NCBI GenBank assembly: GCA_947458025.1
Contig: CANHCJ010000005.1
Location: 1-37,457 of the forward strand
Reading direction: 5' to 3'
Source of the DNA: Rhodospirillales bacterium
GTDB taxonomy: Bacteria; Pseudomonadota; Alphaproteobacteria; Acetobacterales; Acetobacteraceae
Length of the DNA: 37,457 bases
In this document: piece by piece, positions 18,649 through 26,464 of the stretch
Position numbering within the stretch: position 1 is the first letter of the stretch
Layout of the letters: each line of letters begins with the position of its first letter
Translations under genes and position numbers: made by a program
The notes under the pieces: generated by a model
The model's database searches: none
What the model saw: only the letters and a program-made list of their open reading frames with translations
What the model was told of the DNA's origin: nothing

Positions 18649-21042
18649 ATGAACGAGATTCCGATGCGGGTGGTCCCGCCGCCCCCTGTCGACGCCGATC
18701 CTCGCCGCGTCGCCTTGTTGCACCAGATCGAGCGGAAGCTGCTTTGGCTCTCCTCCTGGATGATCCACAACGCCAACCACATCCGCCCGAACCGCGATGG
18801 GCTCAAGGTTGGTGGCCACCAGGCCAGTTGTGCCTCCTGCATCTCGATCCTGACCGCCCTCTACTTCTCCATCCTCCGGCCGCAGGACCGCGTGGCGGTA
18901 AAGCCGCATGCCGGCCCTGTATTCCACGCCATCAACTACCTGCTCGGCCGCCAGACCCAGGAGAAGCTGGCAGGCCTGCGCCAGATGGGCGGCACCCAGT
19001 CCTACCCCTCGCGCACCAAGGACGGACCCGAGGTCGATTTCTCCACCGGGTCCGTGGGTCTTGGCGTCGCGCTCACCAGCTTCTCGTCCCTCGTCCAGGA
19101 CTACGTGCGCCTTCACAAACTCTCGCCCGAGGGCCTGCCTGCCGGCCGCCACATCGCTATCGCCGGCGATGCCGAACTGGACGAGGGCAATATCTATGAG
19201 GCTCTGCTTGAAGGCTGGAAGCACGACATCCGCAATGTCTGGTGGATCATCGACTACAATCGCCAATCCCTTGATTCCGTGGTCCCCGACCGCCTTTTCG
19301 GCCGCATCGAGGGACTGTTCCGCGACATGGGCTGGAATGTCGTCACCCTGAAATACGGCCGCAAGCTCCAGGCCGCCTTCGCCCGTGAGGGCGGCGAGGC
19401 GCTGCGCCGCTTCATCGACGACTGCCCTAACTCGCTCTACTCCGCCCTCACCTTCCAGGGTGGTGCGGCATGGCGACAGGCCCTCCTCGCCGACCTCAGC
19501 CGCGACGAGGGCGTGCGCGCCATCATCGACCCGATGACCGATGCCGAACTCGCCGACCTCATGACCAACCTCGGCGGCCACGACATCGAAACGCTGATCG
19601 AGGCGATGCGCGCTGCCGACGCCGAGGGCGACCAGCCCACCTGCTTCATTGCCTACACCATCAAGGGCATGGGCCTGCCCTTCGCCGGACACAAGGACAA
19701 CCATTCGGGCCTGATGACCAAGGACCAGATGGAAGGCTTCCGTGCCGCCATGCGCATCCGCGATGGCCATGAATGGGACCCGTTCGAAGGGCTGGATGCC
19801 AGCGCGGGCGAACTCGCGGCCTTCGTCGCCGCTGTCCCATTCGCCTCCAAGCTCACGCCAGGCGGTCGCAGCCTGTCCTCGCCCACGATCCATGTTCCCG
19901 CTGAACTGCCGATGCCTCGCGTCGCGGGGCGCAAGGCCAGCACTCAGGCCGGCTTCGGCGACATCCTGGCTGAGATAGGCCGCGGCGCGGGCGACCTGAA
20001 GGACCTCGCGGCCCGCATCGTCACCACGTCGCCCGACGTCACCGTCTCCACCAATCTCGGCCCCTGGGTGAACCGCCGCGGCGTCTTCGACCGTCACACC
20101 CGCAACGACGTCTTCCGCGACGCCAAGGTCGCCTCCGCCCAGCGCTGGGGCATGACCCCCTCGGGCCAGCATATCGAGCTGGGGATCGCCGAGCAGAACC
20201 TTTTCCTCGTCCTCGCCGCGGCCGGACTGGCCGACCGCCTGCATGGGGCCCGCCTCCTGCCGATCGGCACGGTCTACGATCCCTTCGTCAATCGCGGCCT
20301 CGATGCGCTGATCTATGCCTGCTACCAGGACGCCCGCTTCCTGCTGGTCTCCACCCCATCCGGTCTCACCCTGGCGCCGGAGGGGGGACAGCACCAAAGC
20401 ATCAACACCCCGCTCATCGGCATGGCGCAGGACCGCCTGGCAAGCTTTGAGCCGGCCTATGTCGACGAACTCGCCATCCTGCTGCGTCACGCCTTCGAAC
20501 ACATGCAGAAGCCCGACGGCTCGGCCGTCTGGCTCCGCCTCTCCACCCGTGGGCTTGAGCAGAAGCCGCGCACGCTTGATCCTGCCGCGGTCATCGCCGG
20601 CGCCCACTGGATCGTCCCGCCCTCCCCCGGCGCCCGCATAGCGCTCGCCTACCAGGGCCCCGTCGCGCCAGAGGCCGAGGCTGCCTTTGCCGAACTCGCC
20701 GAGGAAACCCCCGGCGCGGGTCTCCTCGCCATCACCAGCCCCGACCGCCTGCATGCCGGCTGGACCGAGGCTGCGCGCGCCCGACGGGCTGGCGATCGTG
20801 CCGCCCGATCGCATATAGAGCGCATCCTCGCGCCGCTTGCACCTGATGCCGCCTTGGTGACCATCCTCGATGGCCACCCTGCCGCCCATTCCTGGCTCGG
20901 CGCCGTCCGAGGCCAGCGCGTCGTGCCGCTCGGTCCCGAGCATTTCGGCGAAAGCGCCGACATCCCCGACCTCTACCGCAAGCACCGTATGGACACGGAT
21001 GCCATCCTGGATGCCTGCGCCCAGGCTCTGCTAGGGTCCTAG
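18649..21042 (+). CDS. Transketolase / homodimeric pyruvate dehydrogenase E1 (AceE)-like TPP enzyme
   Basis: 797 aa; IHNANHIRPNRDGLKVGGHQASCASCISILTALYFSILRPQDRVAVKPHAGPVFHAINYLLG; GDAELDEGNIYEALLEGWKHDIRNVWWIIDYNRQSLDSVVPDR (TPP motif GDxE..N). Confidence 0.9.
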   Translation: MNEIPMRVVPPPPVDADPRRVALLHQIERKLLWLSSWMIHNANHIRPNRDGLKVGGHQASCASCISILTALYFSILRPQDRVAVKPHAGPVFHAINYLLGRQTQEKLAGLRQMGGTQSYPSRTKDGPEVDFSTGSVGLGVALTSFSSLVQDYVRLHKLSPEGLPAGRHIAIAGDAELDEGNIYEALLEGWKHDIRNVWWIIDYNRQSLDSVVPDRLFGRIEGLFRDMGWNVVTLKYGRKLQAAFAREGGEALRRFIDDCPNSLYSALTFQGGAAWRQALLADLSRDEGVRAIIDPMTDAELADLMTNLGGHDIETLIEAMRAADAEGDQPTCFIAYTIKGMGLPFAGHKDNHSGLMTKDQMEGFRAAMRIRDGHEWDPFEGLDASAGELAAFVAAVPFASKLTPGGRSLSSPTIHVPAELPMPRVAGRKASTQAGFGDILAEIGRGAGDLKDLAARIVTTSPDVTVSTNLGPWVNRRGVFDRHTRNDVFRDAKVASAQRWGMTPSGQHIELGIAEQNLFLVLAAAGLADRLHGARLLPIGTVYDPFVNRGLDALIYACYQDARFLLVSTPSGLTLAPEGGQHQSINTPLIGMAQDRLASFEPAYVDELAILLRHAFEHMQKPDGSAVWLRLSTRGLEQKPRTLDPAAVIAGAHWIVPPSPGARIALAYQGPVAPEAEAAFAELAEETPGAGLLAITSPDRLHAGWTEAARARRAGDRAARSHIERILAPLAPDAALVTILDGHPAAHSWLGAVRGQRVVPLGPEHFGESADIPDLYRKHRMDTDAILDACAQALLGS

Positions 21043-21047
21043 CCTCT

Positions 21048-22097
21048 ATGGCCACGAACGAAGGTACCATGCTGGCCCTTCGCAAGACTGCCCCGCATCC
21101 CGGCGTTGAACTCGTGCGCACGCCGCTTCCTCCCGGCCCAGGTCGCAGTGAGGTCATCATCGAAGTTGCAGCAGCCGGGATTTGCGGCAGTGACCTGCAC
21201 ATCGATGAATGGACCCCGTCCTACGCCTTTCTCACCCCGTGCCTGCCGGTCACGCTTGGCCATGAGTTCGCCGGCCGGATCAGCGCTGTAGGCCAGGGCG
21301 TGGAGGGCTGGAGGATTGGGGATGCAGTGACGGTGAAGCCGTCCGCTCCCTGCGGCACGTGCGCTGCCTGCCTGGACAGCAGGCCGGACGACTGCACCAA
21401 CCGCCGGGCCGTCGGCCTGCACCAGGACGGCGCCTTCGCACCCTACGTGACCTGTCCCACCAGCCAACTCCTGGCGCTGCCCCCGGGAATTGATCCTACG
21501 CTCGGCGCGCTTGCAGAGCCGCTTTCCATCTCCGCGGCTGCCATCCGCAACGGAGAGGTGCGCCGCGGCCAACGCGTCGTCGTCTTCGGCCCAGGCACCA
21601 TTGGCCAGGGCTGTGCTCTCCTCGCCCGACGGGCCGGCGCGGAGGTCACCGTAATCGGCCTCAACGATGCCGCCCGCTTCGCCACCCTGCGAAGCATGGG
21701 CTTCGACCGTCTGATCGACCTGGCAGACGATCCTGCCGCCCTCAAGTCCACCAACCCCTATGATGTCGCCATCGAGGCCGCTGGAGCCCCCGCCGCCGTC
21801 AACCTCGCCATCTCCGCCTTGCGGCTGCGTGGAACCATGGTCGCTGTCGGCATCCATGCGAAGGATGTCCCCATGGACCTCACCCAACTCACCCGCCGCC
21901 AGCTTCGCCTGGTCGGGTCCGCCCGAGGCACTCACGACATCTGGCTGGAGACCATAGCCGCTTTGGGGGAGACCCCCGATCTCTTCGCGAAGATGGTCAC
22001 CCATCGACTCCCGCTCACCCAGGCGTTGGAGGGCTTTGCCGCTGGGCACCGGCGGGAGGCGTCGAAGGTGCTTTTGCTGCCGGGCGCGTCGGCGTAG
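21048..22097 (+). CDS. Zinc-dependent alcohol/polyol dehydrogenase (MDR family); start may be 21069
   Basis: GICGSDLHIDEW, LGHEFAGRI, CGTCAACLDSRPDDC structural-Zn cysteines, VVVFGPGTIGQGCALLARRAGAEV. Confidence 0.93.
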   Translation: MATNEGTMLALRKTAPHPGVELVRTPLPPGPGRSEVIIEVAAAGICGSDLHIDEWTPSYAFLTPCLPVTLGHEFAGRISAVGQGVEGWRIGDAVTVKPSAPCGTCAACLDSRPDDCTNRRAVGLHQDGAFAPYVTCPTSQLLALPPGIDPTLGALAEPLSISAAAIRNGEVRRGQRVVVFGPGTIGQGCALLARRAGAEVTVIGLNDAARFATLRSMGFDRLIDLADDPAALKSTNPYDVAIEAAGAPAAVNLAISALRLRGTMVAVGIHAKDVPMDLTQLTRRQLRLVGSARGTHDIWLETIAALGETPDLFAKMVTHRLPLTQALEGFAAGHRREASKVLLLPGASA

Positions 22098-22122
22098 CTA
22101 TCTCCCGCCACGGCACATGAAG

Positions 22123-22151
22123 CGGGCTGCCAGGGGCCCCCTGGCAGCCCG
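22123..22151. terminator. Strong bidirectional hairpin terminator
   Basis: CGGGCTGCCAGGGG-C-CCCCTGGCAGCCCG, perfect 14-bp inverted repeat followed by TCATTTTC, in the convergent space between Zn-ADH (+) and aminotransferase (-). Confidence 0.82.
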
Positions 22152-22189
22152 TCATTTTCGCCAATGCGGGAAATGCGAACCCTGACGGC

Positions 22190-23593
22190 CTACCGCACCA
22201 CTGTGATCTGCTCGCGCCGCAGCTGCACGGCCAACTCGTCCACGGCCTTGCCAACGCGATCGATCATATCGCGTATATCGGCCTCGGTGATGATCAGGGG
22301 CGGGCTGAAGGCCAGCGCGTCGCCGGGCAGCCCGCGGCTGATCACCCCGTTTGCCTCCGCCAGTTTGGCAGCCCGTGCGCCGATCTTGAACGACGGATCG
22401 AAGTTCTTCCTGGTCGCCTTGTCGGCCACGAGTTCCACAGCAGCCACCAGGCCCACGCCGCGAACCTCGCCGACCAGCTCGTGCCCTTCGAACCGCTCGC
22501 GCAGCGCCTGCTGCATCACCGGTCCCACGGTACGGACGTTCTCTCCGATCTTCATCTCGTCGTAGATCTTCAACGTCTCCACAGCCACCGCGGCCGGCAC
22601 GGGATGACCGGAATAGGTATAGCCATGCCCGAACGTCCCAATCGCGTGGCTCTCGTCCGCAAGTGCCCGGAAGATCCGGTCGTTCACCATCACCGCCGAA
22701 ATGGGCAGGTAGCTGGAAGAGATGGCCTTCGCGCAGGTCAGGATGTCCGGCTTCACGTCGAGCGTGCCGCAGCCCCAGTAATTTCCAGTCCGCCAGAAGC
22801 CGGTGATCACCTCGTCGGCCACCAGCAGCACGTCGTATTTGCGGAGCACCGCCTGGATCTTCTCAAAGTAGCCGGCCGGCGGCACGATCACGCCGCCCGC
22901 GCCCATGACCGGCTCGGCCCACATCGCCGCCACCGTATCAGGGCCTTCCTTCAGGATCAGCTTCTCCAACTCATCCGCACACCGCGTGGCGAACTCTTCC
23001 TCGCTCTCCCCTTCCAGTCCGCCGTGGTAGTAGTGCGGGGTCATCGTATGGACGAACCGGTCCAGCGGCACGTCGAAGCTGCGGTGGTTCGCCGGCAGCC
23101 CGGTCAGCGAGGCGGCCGCCAGCGTGATGCCGTGATACCCCTTGATCCTCCCGATGATCTTCTTCTTGTTCGGCCGGCCGATGGCATTGTTGAAATACCA
23201 GACCATCTTGATGGCGGTATCGTTTGCCTCGGAGCCGGAGTTCGCGAAGAACACCTTGCTCATCTTCACAGGCGCGCGCTCGATCAGCATTTCCGCCAGG
23301 TCGATCATCGGCCCGTGCGATTTGCTGGTGAAGCCATGGTAATAGGGCAACTGCCGCATCTGTCGCGCTGCTGCCTCCACCAGTCGCTCATTGGAGAAGC
23401 CGAGCGAGGCGCACCACAGACCAGCCACCGCCTCGATGTAGCCCTTGCCGGTATCGTCGAACACGCGCACCCCCGCGCCGCGCGTGATCACCACCGGCCC
23501 CGTCTCCAGGTGCATCTTGAGGTCGGTGTTCGGGTGCAACACGTTGGCGATGTCACGGGCTGCGGCGGAGTTGGCGCGCGGCGGCGGGTTCAT
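22190..23593 (-). CDS. Class III aminotransferase (omega-transaminase / beta-alanine-pyruvate type)
   Basis: MNPPPRANSAAARDIANVLHPNTDLKMHLETGPVVITRGAGVRVFDDTGKGYIEAVAGLWCASLGF; FFANSGSEANDTAIKMVWYFNN; DVLLVADEVITGFWRTG; TCAKAISSSYLPISAVMV (PLP Lys). Confidence 0.95.
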   Translation of the reverse strand: MNPPPRANSAAARDIANVLHPNTDLKMHLETGPVVITRGAGVRVFDDTGKGYIEAVAGLWCASLGFSNERLVEAAARQMRQLPYYHGFTSKSHGPMIDLAEMLIERAPVKMSKVFFANSGSEANDTAIKMVWYFNNAIGRPNKKKIIGRIKGYHGITLAAASLTGLPANHRSFDVPLDRFVHTMTPHYYHGGLEGESEEEFATRCADELEKLILKEGPDTVAAMWAEPVMGAGGVIVPPAGYFEKIQAVLRKYDVLLVADEVITGFWRTGNYWGCGTLDVKPDILTCAKAISSSYLPISAVMVNDRIFRALADESHAIGTFGHGYTYSGHPVPAAVAVETLKIYDEMKIGENVRTVGPVMQQALRERFEGHELVGEVRGVGLVAAVELVADKATRKNFDPSFKIGARAAKLAEANGVISRGLPGDALAFSPPLIITEADIRDMIDRVGKAVDELAVQLRREQITVVR

Positions 23594-23688
23594 GGAAGCC
23601 TCCTTCACTAGATGCCGCACTCTACGCCCCGCTTGCGTCTACGGAAACTGCAAGCCATCTCTCCGCCGTCAACTCCGCGGGGCCATCG

Positions 23689-26004
23689 ATGACCAAGCTG
23701 CACCACGCCGCGCATTGGGGCGCCTTCACCGGCGTGGTGGATCAGGGCCGCCTCATTTCCATCGAGCCCCCGTCGGGCGACCCCGCGCCTCCTGCCATCC
23801 TCCAGGGCATGCCCGATGCCTTGCACTCACCCATCCGGATCGACCGCCCACATGTGCGCAAGGGTTGGCTCAACGGCGACCGTGCAGGCGGCACGCCGCG
23901 CGGCAGTGACCCCTTCGTTCCCATCTCCTGGGACGAGGCGACCCGGCTCGTGGCATCGGAACTTGCTCGCGTGCGCGACAGCCACGGGCCCGCCAGCATC
24001 TTCGGCGGATCCTACGGGTGGGCATCGGCGGGCCGATTCCATCACGCCCAGTCGCAGCTTCATCGCCTGCTCGCTTCCGCAGGCGGCTATACGGGGCAGG
24101 TCACGAACTATTCCTATGCTGCGGGCATGACGCTTATGCCGCACATCGTCGGCGGCATGGAGATTGTCGACCGCCCTGTGATCTCCTGGCGGGATATCGT
24201 GGCGAACGCCAAGGTTCTCCTCTGCTTTGGTGGCATCACCCTGCGCAACGGCCAGGTCAACGCTGGCGGCGGAGCGCGTCACGAAATGGGACTATGGCTG
24301 CGCCGGGCCGCGCAGGAGGGTATCCGCATCATCAACGTCTCGCCCATCCGCGCCGATATGCCTGCGGATGTGCCAGCTGAATGGTGGCCCATCCGCCCCA
24401 CCACCGACACGGCCCTGATGCTGGCTCTTGCCCATGTCATGATCGAGGAGCGGCGGGTGGACCGCGGCTTCCTGGCGCGTTGCACCACAGGCTACGAAAA
24501 GTTGCGTGCCTACATCCTGGGCGAGAGCGACGGCATCGCCAAATCCCCTGCCTGGGCCGCCGGCGAAACAGGGATCCCGGCCGCGGACATTGTTCAACTG
24601 GCGCGCGACCTCGCCAGCCAGGCACACATGCTGACCGCGGCGTGGTCTCTTCAGCGCGCCGAGGGTGGCGAACAGCCCTACTGGATGCTCACCGCTCTGG
24701 CGGCCATGCTGGGCCGCATCGGCCTGCCAGGCCAGGGCTTCACCTTCGGCCTCGGCAGCGAGAACGGCATGGGCGGCGCGCGCCAGATGGTCCCTTCGGT
24801 CCACCTGCCCGCGCTGCCCAACCCTGCCCATTCCTTCATTCCTGTCGCCCGCATCACCGACATGCTGGAGCGCCCCGGCGATGTGGTCGACTGGAACGGC
24901 CGTCGCATCACGTACCCGGATACGCGGCTTGTCTGGTGGGCCGGCGGAAATCCCTTCCACCACCACCAGGATCTCAACCGGCTTCTTCGTGCCTGGGCCA
25001 AGCCGGAAACGATCATCGTCTCCGAACCCTGGTGGACCCCCATTGCACGCCATGCCGACATCGTGCTGCCAGCCACCACCACGATGGAACGCAATGACAT
25101 AGGCTCGGGGTCGCTCGACCGGCACATCCTGGCCATGAAGCAACTCGTCCCGCCACAGGGTCAGGCGCGGAACGAGTTCGACTACATGAGCGATATCGCC
25201 GATGCTCTGGGCGTCCGCCCGCGCTACACTCAACAACGCGATGAGGCCGCCTGGCTGCGAGCCATGTACGGCCGCGCTCGTGAGGTGTATGCAAGGATGG
25301 ATGTCGCCATCCCAGATTTCGAGACCTTCTGGGAGCTGGGCTTCATCGAGATACCTGAGCCGGAAGCGCCCTTCGTCGCGTTCCGCGCGTTCCGTGCAAA
25401 CCCCGAAGCATCCAAGCTCAATACCCCATCCGGCATGATCGAGCTGTTCTCCGAACGCATTGCAAGCTTCGGCTACGATGACTGCCCTGGTCATCCCATC
25501 TGGCGCCGGCCGGAAGAGTACCTTGGCACTGCCAGGGCAGGTCAGCTTCATCTTCTCAGTGTCCAGCCGGCAACTCGCCTGCACGGCCAGATGGATATGG
25601 CGCGGCTGTCCAAGGCGTCGAAGGTCCAAGGCCGGGAAGCTATCCTGATCCAAGCCGAGGATGCCGCCGAACGGGGGATTCAGGACGGTGACGTGGTCCG
25701 CGTCTTCAATGCTCGTGGGGCATGCTTGGCCGGCGCCGTTCTCACCGAAGGGCTGTTGCGCGGTGTCTGCGTCCTGCCCACCGGCGCTTGGTTTGATCCG
25801 CTGGAGCCGGGCGTCCCAGGGAGCCTCTGCGTGCATGGCAACCCCAATGTGCTGACCCGCGATGCGCCCACCAGCAAGCTCAGCCAAGGGCCTACCGCCC
25901 AATCCTGCCTGGTGGAGATCGAGCGATGGACCTCACCGGTCCCACCGGTGAAGGTCCACGCGCCGCCTCCCATCGAAGAGGCGGTACCATGCGCCGCGGC
26001 GTAG
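23689..26004 (+). CDS. Molybdopterin oxidoreductase of DMSO reductase family (BisC/TorZ-like S- or N-oxide reductase), no Tat leader
   Basis: 771 aa; WGAFTGVVDQGRLISIEP, RPHVRKGWL, FVPISWDEATRLVASEL, SIFGGSYGWASAGRFHHAQSQLHRLLASAGGYTGQVTNYSYAAGMTLMPHIVGG; C-terminal HLLSVQPATRLHGQMD. Confidence 0.9.
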   Translation: MTKLHHAAHWGAFTGVVDQGRLISIEPPSGDPAPPAILQGMPDALHSPIRIDRPHVRKGWLNGDRAGGTPRGSDPFVPISWDEATRLVASELARVRDSHGPASIFGGSYGWASAGRFHHAQSQLHRLLASAGGYTGQVTNYSYAAGMTLMPHIVGGMEIVDRPVISWRDIVANAKVLLCFGGITLRNGQVNAGGGARHEMGLWLRRAAQEGIRIINVSPIRADMPADVPAEWWPIRPTTDTALMLALAHVMIEERRVDRGFLARCTTGYEKLRAYILGESDGIAKSPAWAAGETGIPAADIVQLARDLASQAHMLTAAWSLQRAEGGEQPYWMLTALAAMLGRIGLPGQGFTFGLGSENGMGGARQMVPSVHLPALPNPAHSFIPVARITDMLERPGDVVDWNGRRITYPDTRLVWWAGGNPFHHHQDLNRLLRAWAKPETIIVSEPWWTPIARHADIVLPATTTMERNDIGSGSLDRHILAMKQLVPPQGQARNEFDYMSDIADALGVRPRYTQQRDEAAWLRAMYGRAREVYARMDVAIPDFETFWELGFIEIPEPEAPFVAFRAFRANPEASKLNTPSGMIELFSERIASFGYDDCPGHPIWRRPEEYLGTARAGQLHLLSVQPATRLHGQMDMARLSKASKVQGREAILIQAEDAAERGIQDGDVVRVFNARGACLAGAVLTEGLLRGVCVLPTGAWFDPLEPGVPGSLCVHGNPNVLTRDAPTSKLSQGPTAQSCLVEIERWTSPVPPVKVHAPPPIEEAVPCAAA

Positions 26005-26030
26005 CTGCACGCGGGATGGTTGGCAGAGGC

Positions 26031-26426
26031 CTATTGCCGGAAGGCGTCGTCGACCGGCACCTGGTAGGCGGAGGCCATCCGGTTGCCCTCCACGGCCAGC
26101 CCGACGATGGCGATCATCTCCGCCAACATCGCCTCGCTCGCGCCCTTGCGTCGTGCCTGGAACGAGTGGGAGGCAACGCAATACTCGCATTGCTGACTGA
26201 TCGACACCGCGAGGTAGATCAGCTCTTTCGTCACCGCATCGAGCACCCCGGGCGCCATGATGGTCTTCGCCCGCTCCCAGAACCGCTGCATGTTCTCGGG
26301 GTGTGTGGCCATCGCCTTCCAGACGTTGTTCACCTCGTGCGGCTCGATCCCCCGCGTGCGCGCGATATCTTCGAATACCGCCCGCGCCTGTGGCGAAGCC
26401 TCACCATACTCGACCAGCTTGACCAT
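26031..26426 (-). CDS. Carboxymuconolactone decarboxylase/AhpD-like protein
   Basis: 131 aa; ELIYLAVSISQQCEYCVASHSFQARRKGASEAMLAEM: AhpD CxxC(x3)H motif. Confidence 0.93.
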   Translation of the reverse strand: MVKLVEYGEASPQARAVFEDIARTRGIEPHEVNNVWKAMATHPENMQRFWERAKTIMAPGVLDAVTKELIYLAVSISQQCEYCVASHSFQARRKGASEAMLAEMIAIVGLAVEGNRMASAYQVPVDDAFRQ

Positions 26427-26464
26427 CTGAGCCTCCTGCCTGCTGGCAGAAGGGTAGGAGACCG

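Noticed and set aside
15751-20985. 1744-aa minus-strand ORF spanning nnr, MCD and the TPP enzyme
   Set aside because: Antisense to three clearly recognisable genes; composition (Gly/Ala/Arg/Glu/Asp-rich, no domain motifs) is what high-GC codon bias produces on the opposite strand.
22481-23611. 376-aa plus-strand ORF over the aminotransferase
   Set aside because: Antisense shadow of a clear class III aminotransferase.
24292-25902. 536-aa minus-strand ORF opposite the BisC-like gene
   Set aside because: Antisense shadow of a strongly supported molybdoenzyme; no recognisable motif.
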